Shown here in pieces: positions 1-5,673 of a stretch of 9,859 bases of DNA. The position numbers were made by a program, and so were the translations under genes. Every line of letters begins with the position of its first letter. The first letter of the stretch is position 1. The notes beneath the pieces are model-generated. The model did no database searches. It had not been told where the DNA came from and was given only the letters and a program-made list of their open reading frames with translations. Origin of the DNA: Opitutaceae bacterium (GTDB lineage: Bacteria > Verrucomicrobiota > Verrucomicrobiia > Opitutales > Opitutaceae); contig JAIRTK010000297.1 in assembly GCA_031254955.1 (NCBI GenBank), forward strand, positions 1 through 9,859. The letters run 5' to 3'.

Positions 1-98
1 GCGTCCCGCCGAGCCGCGAGCGGCTCACACGGCTCGGCGGGATGCCTCGCCCTACCCTTAACGGCTTCCTTAGTGTGATTTTCATTAAGAAATGGCAT
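1..98. repeat. Family B palindromic repeat, truncated by the window start, plus flank repeat E
   Basis: GTCCCGCCGAGCCG near position 3 and CGGCTCGGCGGGATGC further right form an inverted pair, and the right unit ends in CCCTAC (50-55), i.e. GTAGGG on the other strand. The left partner should begin with GTAGGGCGAG, which lies off the window. From 56 the sequence runs into the E flank (TTAGTGTGATTTTCATTA, 74-91), which recurs at 456-533 and 9707-9859. No gene is visible here. Confidence 0.75.
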
Positions 99-120
99 GA
101 CCCTTTAGAAGCAGAGCCAT

Positions 121-193
121 GTAGGGGCTTCGCTTGCGAAGCCCGTTGCTGGTGCACGCTTATCAAGCCGGGCGTCGCAAGCGATGCCCCTAC
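121..193. repeat. Family D GTAG-hairpin inverted pair (REPIN-like)
   Basis: The left unit is GTAG followed by a perfect 9-bp hairpin, GGGCTTCGC (125-133) and GCGAAGCCC (136-144), with loop TT. The right unit (169-193) is the inverse: read on the minus strand it is GTAG, GGGCATCGC, loop TT, GCGACGCCC, with one stem mismatch. The arms are 25 nt with two differences and the spacer is 23 nt. A conserved GTAG next to a short imperfect palindrome in head-to-head pairs is the known REP/REPIN architecture; assignment to that class is inference, since no RAYT gene is in view. Confidence 0.7.
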
Positions 194-199
194 AAAAGA

Positions 200-226
200 G
201 TGATTTCCATTGGGAATGGGTATAAA
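200..226. repeat. Decayed copy of flank repeat E
   Basis: AGTGATTTCCATTGGGAATG followed by GGTATA resembles the E sequence (TGTGATTTTCATTAGGAAATGGTATA deduced from 456-482 in reverse) with several substitutions. It directly follows the family D pair. The rest of 227-283 shows nothing recognisable beyond a C-run at 242-249. Confidence 0.45.
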
Positions 227-283
227 AACCCATAAATCCATCCCCCCCCATCGCCAAACCCTCCCATCGACTCCTATTTAATT

Positions 284-457
284 AATAACTAATATTACGC
301 GCCGCCTCGATCGTAGCACAGACTGGCGGACTGTCACTTCGCTCGAAACCCAGTCTGCTCCAGGGCGACCCTCCACCCCGTCAGCAGATTGGGTTCCGAG
401 CGAAGCGAGAAGCCAGACAACCCGCGCTACGACCGAGGCACGTAACATCAGTTGTTA
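284..457. repeat. Family C composite inverted repeat, copy 1 (expanded-loop form)
   Basis: Outer arms AATAACTAATATTACGC (284-300) and ACGTAACATCAGTTGTTAT (440-458) are inverted copies. Inside, GTAG (313-316) and CTAC (427-430) bound two hairpins: CAGACTGG (319-326) with CCAGTCTG (350-357), and GGGTT (391-395) with AACCC (419-423). Copy 2 at 4518-4650 has 2-nt loops. Here both loops are 23 nt and share an inverted CTTCGCTCG core, so the hairpins appear to have been expanded by related sequence. No gene. Confidence 0.65.
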
Positions 458-560
458 TACCATTTCCTAATGAAAATCACACTAAGGACGCCTCGCCCTA
501 CTTGAAATGTGATTTTCATTCGCAAATGGTATTAGAGCATTTCCTAATGATTCTGTCGCA
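456..560. repeat. Flank repeat E, three tandem/inverted copies around a family B remnant
   Basis: TATACCATTTCCTAATGAAA with ATCACA follows (456-481). An inverted copy is at 507-533 (TGTGATTTTCATTCGCAAAT then GGTATTA), and a weaker direct copy at 537-553. Between the first two sits a single family B end, GCCTCGCCCTAC (490-501). The first copy is joined directly to the outer arm of family C. The same C-E junction recurs inverted at 8363-8389. Confidence 0.6.
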
Positions 561-574
561 TGGGAAACAATGAT

Positions 575-700
575 TGGCGCGGAAGCGCCGGTAGGGAGGC
601 CTCTCCGAGGCCTCCGTGAAAACGCTTCGCTTTCCCCATGAAAATTCAAACCGCCAACCCCGCGCGGCGGAGGCCTCGGAGAGGCCTCCCTACCCTGCCC
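575..700. repeat. Family A GTAG-hairpin inverted pair, copy 1
   Basis: Perfect 26-nt inverted arms at 591-616 and 668-693 with a 51-nt spacer. Each arm is GTAG plus its own perfect hairpin: stem GGAGGCCTC / GAGGCCTCC with loop TCC. A small GGCGC...GCGCC palindrome (576-589) abuts the left arm. The same family is at 4367-4482 and 8431-8530. An apparent open frame over 616-810 is built from this repeat and is not a gene. Confidence 0.75.
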
Positions 701-796
701 TCTTTAGGAAACGAAGCCTGCGAAGGCCCCAAAAGGCGTTTGAGATGGGCCGCCGCAGCTTCTTGCGCGAGCGCGCTTCCTCATCTCTTTTGCTTC

Positions 797-1005
797 TGAC
801 ACCCCTTTGAATAACGCTCACCAGCCTCCGGCGTGCGATTCAAAGTCGTATCATCGCCGGAATCTTTCCTCTTCATTCTTTATCTTTATCTTTATTCTCT
901 ATCCTTACCCCATCCCCCTCCTGATGAAAGAGAAAGAATAAAGAATAAAGAGGAAGTGGGGAAATGACACTCCTTTGAATGACGCCCCCTTGCCTTCGGC
1001 GTGCG
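797..1005. repeat. Direct repeat pair (797-837 and 965-1005) bracketing a pyrimidine/purine hairpin
   Basis: The 41-nt stretches at 797-837 and 965-1005 match at 34 positions. Shared parts include CCTTTGAAT and CGGCGTGCG. The stretch between them contains the family F hairpin at 864-956, so the arrangement is direct repeat, hairpin, direct repeat. CTTTGAAT (805-812) and ATTCAAAG (838-845) also form a short inverted pair. No gene is seen between 1 and 1044. Confidence 0.55.
864..956. repeat. Family F pyrimidine/purine long hairpin, copy 1
   Basis: A pyrimidine-only arm at 864-900 pairs imperfectly with a purine-rich arm at 926-956 (AAAGAATAAAGAATAAAGAG region). A C-rich loop lies between (901-925). 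A second such hairpin is at 8220-8318. The arms are nearly pure Y and pure R, which is unusual for a GC-rich genome. Confidence 0.55.
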
Positions 1006-1025
1006 CAGCGTCAGTTTGCGGTTTT

Positions 1026-1039
1026 GGGATTTGGGATTT
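1026..1039. repeat. GGGATTT heptamer, two copies
   Basis: GGGATTT is repeated exactly twice just downstream of the lpxA stop codon (minus strand reading). It is one of four 7-base-period arrays in the window. On the minus strand it reads AAATCCCAAATCCC and does not look like a Rho-independent terminator. Confidence 0.5.
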
Positions 1040-1044
1040 TTTCC

Positions 1045-1830
1045 TCACGCCCCTGGCGCGAGTCCGCGCTCGCTCTTTCGCGCGAATTCCAGGATGTTCC
1101 GCATCTCGGCGCTGTCCGCTTGCGGGTGCGCGGCGATTTTCTCCAGCGCTTGCGAGCGGTTCAACCCTTCGCGGAACAGGAGGCGGTGCACGAGCTTGAT
1201 GCGCTCAAGCTGGCCAACGGTGAAACCTTTGCGTTCGAGGCCGACTTTGTTGATGGAGCGGATGACGGCGGGATTGCCGTCGGCGATCATGAAGGGGGCG
1301 ATGTCTTGCACGATTTTCGAACAGCCGCCGAGCATCGCATACGCGCCCATGCGGCAGAATTGGTGCACGCCGGCATTGGCGCCGAAGGTCACGTGATCTT
1401 CCACGACGACGTGTCCGGCCAGGCCCGCGTAGCTGCTCATGATGATGTGGTTTCCGAGCCGGCAGTCGTGCGCGATGTGGCAGTAGGCGAGGATGTGGTT
1501 GTCGTTTCCGAGCACGGTGAAATCACCGTCGCCGGTCGCGGCGTGCACCGTGACATATTCGCGGAACACGTTGCGTTCGCCGATGCGCACGCCGGTGGCG
1601 CCGCCGTGGTATTTCAAGTCCTGCGTCTTCGCGCCGATGTTGGCGAAGGGGAAAATCTCGCACGCGCGGCCAATGTGGGTGTCGCCTTCGACGCAGGCGT
1701 GATGGTGGAGGCGGGTGCGGTCGCCGATGCGTGTCGTGCCGCCGACAAAGGCGTAGGCGCCGATTTCGACATCGACGCCGATTTCGGCGCCGGGTTCGAT
1801 GACCGCGGTGGGGTGGATGGTTGAGGCCAT
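1045..1830 (-). CDS. lpxA: Acyl-ACP--UDP-N-acetylglucosamine O-acyltransferase (LpxA)
   Basis: LpxA catalyses the first step of lipid A synthesis in the cytoplasm: transfer of a 3-hydroxyacyl chain from ACP to the 3-OH of UDP-GlcNAc. The product has 261 residues, almost exactly the E. coli length (262). Residues 1-190 are left-handed beta-helix hexapeptide repeats (IGAYAF, IGDRTR, IGERNV and similar), followed by a helical C-terminal domain. Aligned by eye to E. coli LpxA, the catalytic base is His121 in the YCHIAHDC motif (E. coli His125). Lys73 in QDLKY, His118, His140, His156 in VHQFC and Arg200 in GLERKGF match known substrate residues. Gly169 matches E. coli Gly173, the chain-length ruler, so a long acyl chain near C14 is plausible (inference). 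The start is ATG at 1828-1830 with no Shine-Dalgarno. It lies 165 bp after lpxC-fabZ on the same strand, the classic lpxC-fabZ-lpxA order. Confidence 0.96.
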   Translation of the reverse strand: MASTIHPTAVIEPGAEIGVDVEIGAYAFVGGTTRIGDRTRLHHHACVEGDTHIGRACEIFPFANIGAKTQDLKYHGGATGVRIGERNVFREYVTVHAATGDGDFTVLGNDNHILAYCHIAHDCRLGNHIIMSSYAGLAGHVVVEDHVTFGANAGVHQFCRMGAYAMLGGCSKIVQDIAPFMIADGNPAVIRSINKVGLERKGFTVGQLERIKLVHRLLFREGLNRSQALEKIAAHPQADSAEMRNILEFARKSERGLAPGA

Positions 1831-1852
1831 TTAGTTTAAAATGACGGATTGC

Positions 1853-1873
1853 GAATGAGGAATGGGGAATGAG
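1853..1873. repeat. GAATGAG-type heptamer array, three copies
   Basis: GAATGAG, GAATGGG and GAATGAG follow one another without gaps, in the leader of lpxA about 23 bases upstream of its start codon. This is the second 7-base-period array in this short intergenic region. Confidence 0.5.
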
Positions 1874-1950
1874 GCGTTGTGTTTTGTTGGCGGTGGCGAA
1901 GCCGTCCGGGGAGACGGGCGTCTATATGGGATTCGTTTGCGGAGGGTTTT

Positions 1951-1985
1951 CATGCGTCATGCGTCATGCGTCATTCGTCATGCGT
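1951..1985. repeat. CATGCGT heptamer array, five copies, between lpxC-fabZ and lpxA
   Basis: Three perfect CATGCGT units, one CATTCGT and one further CATGCGT are joined head to tail. On the minus strand, the coding sense here, this reads as consecutive ATGACGC/ATGACGA units starting 10 bases after the lpxC-fabZ stop. Each unit contains an overlapping ATGA start/stop, and because the period is 7 the successive ATGs rotate through all three frames. It is a likely slippage-prone VNTR. The remaining intergenic DNA (1874-1950) shows no recognised signal. Confidence 0.7.
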
Positions 1986-1995
1986 CATTTTCCGC

Positions 1996-3339
1996 TCATT
2001 CGCCGCTTCCGGTGTCGGCGAGCGTAAACATGAGTTCCGCGGATGACACCACATTGCCGCCGACCGTGCAGGTGGCCTCGGCGATGGCGATTTTGTTGGC
2101 GCGAATTTTGGTGAGTTTGGCGTTGATGACGAGTTGGTCGCCGGGGCGCACGGGGCGGCGGAATTTCAGTTTGTCGGCGCTCATGAAAAATGGCGTCCGT
2201 CCGTCCACGCTGGTGCCGCGCAGCAACAGGATGCCCGAGGCTTGCGCCATCGCTTCGAGTTGCAGCACGCCGGGCATGACGGGCGCCTCGGGGTAATGTC
2301 CTTGGAAATGGGGTTCGTTGATCGTGACGTTCTTGATGGCGACGAGTTCGGTGTCGCCGATGAATTCGATGACGCGGTCCACCATCAGGAATGGATAGCG
2401 GTGCGGCAGCATCGAGAGGATGCGCATGATGTCGAGCGAGGTTTCGTCGGGGCGGAGTGGCGGCAGGGCGGCGTCGGGGGCGTTTTTTTTGCGGGCGGGC
2501 TTTTTTTTGCGTTCGAGCAGTTTTTCGTAAAGCGCTTTGGTGAGTCCGGCGTTGATGGCGTGGCCCGGGCGCGTGGCGACGATGTGGGCCTTGAGCGGCA
2601 GGCCGAGGAGGAGCACGTCGCCGATGATGTCGAGGATTTTGTGGCGCACAAACTCGTCCTTAAAGCGGAGCGGTTCCTTCGACAGGATTTTGTCGCCTTT
2701 GATGACCACGGCGCAGTCGAGCGAGCCGCCTTTGATTTTGCCGAGTTTGAGCAGTTCTTCGATTTCCTCGTAAATGGTGAATGTGCGCGCCGCGGCGATC
2801 TGCGTCATGTAGGTGTCGTGGTCGATGACGAGCGAAAGGTGCTGTGTGTGGATGCCGCGGTCGTCGGCGGAGGTGCAGGAGATTTTGAGTTCGTCGGCGG
2901 GCAGCGCGATGATGGAGGAATTGCCGTGCGTGACGGAGATGGGCGCGTCGAGCGTGAAATACTCGCGGTCTTTGTCCTGCTCCACGGGTTCGCCTTGGAG
3001 GATCATGTTTACGAAAGGCCGGGCCGAGCCGTCCATGATGGGAGGTTCGGAGGCGTTGATTTCGATGAGAACGTTGTCGATTCCGCAGCCATGCAACGCG
3101 CTCAGCACGTGCTCGACCGTGTGGAGCTTGGCATGGCCGACTTGGATGGTCGTGGCCCGCACGAGGTCGGTGACTTGGTCCACCCGCGGGCGAAGCTCAG
3201 GGCTGCCGGGCAAATCAACGCGCTTGAACACGATCCCGTGATCGGCCGGGGCGGGTTTCATGGTCATTGTGACGGTTTCGCCGGTGTGGAGGGCGCTTCC
3301 CTGGACAGAGACTTCGCGGGCGAGGGTGCGTTGTTTCAT
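1996..3339 (-). CDS. lpxC-fabZ: Bifunctional UDP-3-O-acyl-N-acetylglucosamine deacetylase / 3-hydroxyacyl-ACP dehydratase (LpxC-FabZ)
   Basis: This is a two-domain cytoplasmic enzyme of 447 residues. Residues 1-277 are LpxC, the zinc deacetylase that commits flux to lipid A. Zinc ligands His77 (in [12 protein letters not shown]), His233 and Asp237 (in [10 protein letters not shown]) are present, as are catalytic Glu76 and His260 ([10 protein letters not shown]). Residues 300-440 are FabZ, a hot-dog dehydratase, with the [13 protein letters not shown] motif, catalytic His348 in FQGHYP and Glu362 in LEAMAQ, spaced 14 apart as in the family. A lysine-rich linker (277-294) joins them, and two A8 runs encode it. 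The frame stays open upstream to 4053, but that extension is low-complexity Pro/Ser/Arg sequence overlapping another gene. The ATG at 3339 opens [14 protein letters not shown], a normal LpxC start. No Shine-Dalgarno is visible. Such fusions are known in Bacteroidetes, Chlamydiae relatives and Verrucomicrobia. Confidence 0.96.
   Translation of the reverse strand: MKQRTLAREVSVQGSALHTGETVTMTMKPAPADHGIVFKRVDLPGSPELRPRVDQVTDLVRATTIQVGHAKLHTVEHVLSALHGCGIDNVLIEINASEPPIMDGSARPFVNMILQGEPVEQDKDREYFTLDAPISVTHGNSSIIALPADELKISCTSADDRGIHTQHLSLVIDHDTYMTQIAAARTFTIYEEIEELLKLGKIKGGSLDCAVVIKGDKILSKEPLRFKDEFVRHKILDIIGDVLLLGLPLKAHIVATRPGHAINAGLTKALYEKLLERKKKPARKKNAPDAALPPLRPDETSLDIMRILSMLPHRYPFLMVDRVIEFIGDTELVAIKNVTINEPHFQGHYPEAPVMPGVLQLEAMAQASGILLLRGTSVDGRTPFFMSADKLKFRRPVRPGDQLVINAKLTKIRANKIAIAEATCTVGGNVVSSAELMFTLADTGSGE
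2483..2508 (-). other. Paired A8 slippery tracts in the LpxC-FabZ linker
   Basis: On the coding strand the linker reads CGC AAA AAA AAG CCC GCC CGC AAA AAA AAC. This gives two runs of eight A separated by ten bases, each containing an in-phase slippery heptamer (A AAA AAG and A AAA AAC). Losing one base in either run moves reading to the frame that stops at 2387-2385, leaving LpxC with a short tail and no FabZ. That slippage actually occurs here is not shown. Confidence 0.6.
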
Positions 3340-3396
3340 AAGTAAATAGTCGCGATGGATGTCAGCAAAAGCGCCGTCGAGCGCAAGCGCGGATAT

Positions 3397-3412
3397 GGGG
3401 CTTTCCGGCCCC
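3397..3412 (-). promoter_or_regulatory. Small GC hairpin in the lpxC-fabZ leader
   Basis: GGGGC (3397-3401) and GCCCC (3408-3412) form a 5-bp stem with a 6-nt loop, about 58 bases upstream of the lpxC-fabZ start codon on the minus strand. It may affect the leader RNA; no known riboregulator is recognised. Confidence 0.25.
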
Positions 3413-3445
3413 TGCGAAATTCCGTCTTCGCGTAACCTCGGATAT

Positions 3446-3451
3446 ATAATA
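3446..3451 (-). promoter_or_regulatory. Possible -10 element for lpxC-fabZ
   Basis: On the minus strand the AT-rich stretch GTATTATATATCC overlaps the stop codon of the upstream gene and stands out from GC-rich surroundings. TATTAT could be a -10 box about 107 bases before the lpxC-fabZ ATG. No convincing -35 box was found, so the call is weak. Confidence 0.22.
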
Positions 3452-4177
3452 CTAGTGGCGGCGCAGGCTGGCGGGCGGCTCGCCGTGGTTGGAACGGCGC
3501 AGCGCGGTATCGTAGTAATCCCGCTGCGTTTGCCCGGCCTTGGCCTCGTCGCCGGAGAGCCGGTAGAGGGAGACTTGTTGCGCGGTGGTTTCCATGTTTT
3601 TCCGCCGCTCTTCGTCGTAATACATCTGCATGGCCCGGGCTTCGTTGGAGAAGCCGGGCAGGGTCCAGCGGTTGAGGAAGTTGGTGTCGAGCTTGCCGAG
3701 GTAGCGCGAGATGGCGAGTTTTTCAAGGTTGTCGCGGGTGTAAAGGCTGCGGTCGGTGAAGACTGGCGGCTTTTGTGCGGTGACGTGGTAAGTGGGCAGG
3801 CGGACGATTTCGTTTTTCGGCTTGTCGATGTCCCGGAGGTCAACGTTTTCGTCCTCGACCGGCTTGGGCGGGGGCGGCGCGTAGGTGATGCCCGCCGAGA
3901 GCGCGGCGGCGGAGGCGCGCGAGATGCCGCGTCCGGGACGCGGGGCGGCTGGGGCGGAGTCGGGGGAAAGAGGGGCGCCGGCGGCGGTGCCGGACTCCAA
4001 GGCGGACAGGGTGCCCGATACTGCCGCGTCTTGCCGCGCGTGGACGGGGGCAAGGCCCGGCGCGAGGTGTCCGCACACGAACGCTATCACGAGCGCGGGC
4101 GGCAGGGATGGCCATGCGTGTTGAATCAACGGGTTCATGGAGCAAGGAGACAAGAAAACCATGCCGTTGTTTTTCAT
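3452..4177 (-). CDS. Putative secreted protein of unknown function
   Basis: The family is not recognised. The 241-residue product starts with a probable Sec signal region: a hydrophobic stretch around residues 26-45 and a likely cleavage after the VHA at 45-47. Residues 50-105 are Ala/Pro/Ser/Gly-rich and end in PPPPKP, like a periplasmic or envelope spacer. Residues 108-241 are hydrophilic, charged and tyrosine-rich ([11 protein letters not shown] near 123-133, [11 protein letters not shown] near 183-193). No catalytic motif or transmembrane segment is visible after the signal. The start is uncertain: ATG at 4177 opens MKNNGM, while ATG at 4138 gives a shorter signal peptide (MNPLIQ). Neither has a Shine-Dalgarno. 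It precedes lpxC-fabZ by 112 bp on the same strand, so co-transcription is possible, but a lipid A role is only suggested by position. Antisense frames over it are low-complexity. Confidence 0.7.
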   Translation of the reverse strand: MKNNGMVFLSPCSMNPLIQHAWPSLPPALVIAFVCGHLAPGLAPVHARQDAAVSGTLSALESGTAAGAPLSPDSAPAAPRPGRGISRASAAALSAGITYAPPPPKPVEDENVDLRDIDKPKNEIVRLPTYHVTAQKPPVFTDRSLYTRDNLEKLAISRYLGKLDTNFLNRWTLPGFSNEARAMQMYYDEERRKNMETTAQQVSLYRLSGDEAKAGQTQRDYYDTALRRSNHGEPPASLRRH

Positions 4178-4300
4178 AAAGGGAATTTTCGCCTGAAATC
4201 GTCCTCATCCTCGGTCTCGGTCTCGGCCTCTTTCTTCTTTCTCGGTCTCGGTCTCGGCCTTCTTTCCTCCTTCTCTTTCTTCTTTCTCATCCGGGCGATG
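4178..4300. repeat. Pyrimidine-rich tract with 31-base tandem repeat, in the leader of the upstream gene
   Basis: CTCGGTCTCGGTCTCGGCC begins both at 4210 and at 4241, each followed by a TTCTTTCTTC-like run, giving two 31-base tandem units. The pyrimidine run continues to about 4289. On the minus strand this is a purine-rich leader with repeated GAGACC hexamers, ending about 30 bases before the ATG at 4177. No gene lies in 4178-4701; it holds this tract, one family A and one family C element. Confidence 0.55.
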
Positions 4301-4366
4301 CCGCTAGCGCCTTTCCCGTTTATTCCGTCACATTGAAAAGCGTTGAAAATGATGGGATGGCGCGGG

Positions 4367-4482
4367 AGCGCCGGTAGGGAGGCCTCTCCAAGGCCTCCGT
4401 GAAAACGCCGCGGGGGCCTATGAAATTTTCAAACTTTTTTTCCGTTCGGCGGAGGCCTCGGAGAGGCCTCCCTACCGGCGCT
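4367..4482. repeat. Family A GTAG-hairpin inverted pair, copy 2
   Basis: Arms GTAG plus GGAGGCCTC...AAGGCCTCC (4374-4399) and the perfect inverse (4450-4475) match copy 1 at 591-693 with one difference. Here the inverted match extends outward through AGCGCCG (4367-4373) and CGGCGCT (4476-4482), giving 33-nt arms. The 50-nt spacer shares GTGAAAACGC and ATGAAA with copy 1, so the spacer is part of the element. Confidence 0.75.
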
Positions 4483-4517
4483 GCCGCGCCTGCATTACGC
4501 CGGCCCACGCAATATTA

Positions 4518-4650
4518 GTTATTAACTGCTGTTACGCGCTGCCTCGGTCGTAGCGCAGACTTCCAAGTCTGCTTCAGGGCGGGCCTTCGGCCCGTCAGCA
4601 GGTTTGGAAACCTGCGCTACACCAGCAGTGCGTAACATCAGTTATTAATT
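4518..4650. repeat. Family C composite inverted repeat, copy 2
   Basis: Outer arms contain TGTTACGCGCTGC (4530-4542) and the inverse GCAGTGCGTAACA (4625-4637), with TTATTAA-like ends. Inside are two GTAG hairpins in inverted orientation: GCAGACTT (4555-4562) with AAGTCTGC (4565-4572), and GCAGGTTT (4598-4605) with AAACCTGC (4608-4615). Both have 2-nt loops and end in GTAGC or GCTAC. A third strong hairpin, CGGGCC-TTC-GGCCCG (4580-4594), sits in the centre. It has no T-run, so it is not a terminator. Confidence 0.75.
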
Positions 4651-4701
4651 GAGGTTACGCAGACCAGAGACAGCCCAGCCCTTGCGCAAGGCTTCGCGGG
4701 G

Positions 4702-5289
4702 TTATTGCCCCGGCGGCACTGGACGGCCGCCCCACAGGAAACTCTGTTCCGAGAGCAATTCGCGGCCATCCGGGGCAAACAGCCGCAACCGCCATGCGAC
4801 CGGGTGCGCGCGAGGGCCGCCGGGCCAGTCCGCGCCGGTCACGCCGATGTGGAGCACCTGCCGACCGGCGGGCAGCGAGGCCAGCGTGAACATGTGGGTT
4901 TTCGGCTGCGGCGCGGTCTCCGTGATAAGCTCAAGCCCGATGCGGGCGCCGGCGAGGGGCGAGGCATTTTTCATGCGCAACAAAAAATAATACCCGGCGC
5001 GTTCCTTCGGCTGCGTGCGCAGGATGCGCTCTCCTCCGGTGTTTTCTTCGTTGGTGAAATACTCCGCGATGCGGTCGAACGACTCGGCTGTGCGGTAGCC
5101 AGGCCAGAGGCGCACAAGCTCTACGGCGGCGGACGCGGAGGGGACGGCTGATGCGGGAGCGGCGGGCGCGGGAGAGGCGGAAGAGGGCGCGGCAGACGCA
5201 GGAGGCGCGGCGGGCGCGGCGTTTTCATCCGAGGACGCAAAGGCGGCAGGCGGGAGGCAGGCGAGTAGAATGACCGGGACGAGGCGCAT
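4702..5289 (-). CDS. Putative periplasmic or exported protein of unknown function
   Basis: The family is not recognised. From the ATG at 5289 the product has 195 residues and a clear Sec signal peptide: MRLVPVILLACLPPAAFA, with likely cleavage after AFA at position 18. A lipobox-like LLAC at 8-11 is too close to the N-terminus to favour a lipoprotein. Residues 20-55 are an Ala/Pro/Ser linker. Residues 56-190 form a compact domain that looks beta-rich (YYFLLRMKN near 100-108, RIGLELITET, MFTLASLPAGRQVLHIGV, AWRLRLFAPDGREL), possibly a carbohydrate- or protein-binding sandwich fold; that is a guess. The frame is open to 5538, but the extension runs through repeat DNA and would bury the signal peptide, so the inner start is preferred. 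No Shine-Dalgarno is seen; three 10-base repeats abut the start. Confidence 0.72.
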   Translation of the reverse strand: MRLVPVILLACLPPAAFASSDENAAPAAPPASAAPSSASPAPAAPASAVPSASAAVELVRLWPGYRTAESFDRIAEYFTNEENTGGERILRTQPKERAGYYFLLRMKNASPLAGARIGLELITETAPQPKTHMFTLASLPAGRQVLHIGVTGADWPGGPRAHPVAWRLRLFAPDGRELLSEQSFLWGGRPVPPGQ

Positions 5290-5290
5290 G

Positions 5291-5320
5291 AACAGTATGA
5301 AGCAGTATGAGGCAGTATGA
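5291..5320. repeat. Three 10-base tandem repeats directly upstream of a start codon
   Basis: Three consecutive units of the form NNCAGTATGA lie immediately upstream of the ATG at 5289 (on the minus strand TCATACTG plus two bases, three times). The spacing equals one helical turn. It may be an operator or a leader repeat; nothing in the sequence decides between them. Confidence 0.55.
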
Positions 5321-5455
5321 GTAGCCGGATGCGCCGTCCGTTTCCAGCGCAGAGTGCGCGGCCTCCAGTCTTCGTAGGGGCGCGAGTTGCGGACGATGCG
5401 CGGCCTGTTGCCGGTGCGGCGGGCGCGGCCTGTCTCGGCGGGGTGCGATTCAATA

Positions 5456-5488
5456 GACGTGTTAGGAAACCTTGATTTCGCCGTGATG
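5456..5488. repeat. Dispersed 33-base direct repeat, copy 1 (copy 2 at 8131-8163)
   Basis: GACGTGTT, GGAAAC and TTTCGCCGTGA are shared in order and spacing with 8131-8163, about 27 of 33 positions. Both copies lie in gene-free DNA next to other repeats. Confidence 0.5.
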
Positions 5489-5534
5489 CAAAATTCAAGG
5501 CGTTGATTCCAATCCACATTCAAATGGCCGCGAT

Positions 5535-5628
5535 TCAAAGGCAGGGTGAACCGTCCCGGTGAGCCGTCGGCCTATCGTGGCGCACCGGGATGATCGCGGC
5601 TCGGCGGAAGGCCTCGCCCTGCCTTTGA
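5535..5628. repeat. Family B-related inverted repeat with GCAG ends
   Basis: TCAAAGGCAGGG (5535-5546) and CCCTGCCTTTGA (5617-5628) are perfect 12-nt inverted arms. Inside, GTGAGCCG and CGGCTCGGCGG followed by AAGGCCTCGCCC are related to family B at the window ends, but the usual GTAG is GCAG. It looks like a diverged, probably inactive copy. Confidence 0.55.
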
Positions 5629-5673
5629 CCGGCTGCGCTTCATGCCCCTTTGAATGCACGTTAGCATTAAAAT

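Noticed and set aside
301..303. DWG in place of DFG in UbiB (residues 301-303) as an inactivating change
   Set aside because: The residue after the Asp varies in this family (E. coli UbiB also departs from DFG), and the Asp and Gly are kept. Numbers given are protein residues.
1..700. CRISPR array
   Set aside because: The repeats are inverted, of unequal length and unevenly spaced; there are no regular direct repeats with unique spacers and no cas genes.
616..810. Small open frame of 64 residues
   Set aside because: It begins inside the family A repeat and is made of repeat sequence.
979..1824. 281-residue plus-strand frame opposite lpxA
   Set aside because: Antisense shadow of a clearly identified gene; composition is Ala/Asp/Val/His-rich without any domain.
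2134..3345. 403-residue plus-strand frame opposite lpxC-fabZ
   Set aside because: Antisense shadow; the minus strand carries the full catalytic set of two enzymes.
3340..4053. N-terminal extension of the LpxC-FabZ frame (238 extra residues)
   Set aside because: It is low-complexity Pro/Ser/Arg/Thr sequence without homology, overlaps a more plausible secreted-protein gene, and the normal LpxC start is at 3339.
3359..4336. 325-residue plus-strand frame opposite the secreted protein
   Set aside because: Its C-terminus is a translation of the pyrimidine tract and its middle is Gly/Arg-rich; the minus-strand frame has a signal peptide and balanced composition.
4580..4594. Strong CGGGCC/GGCCCG hairpin as a Rho-independent terminator
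   Set aside because: No T-run follows on either strand and it is the central part of a dispersed repeat.
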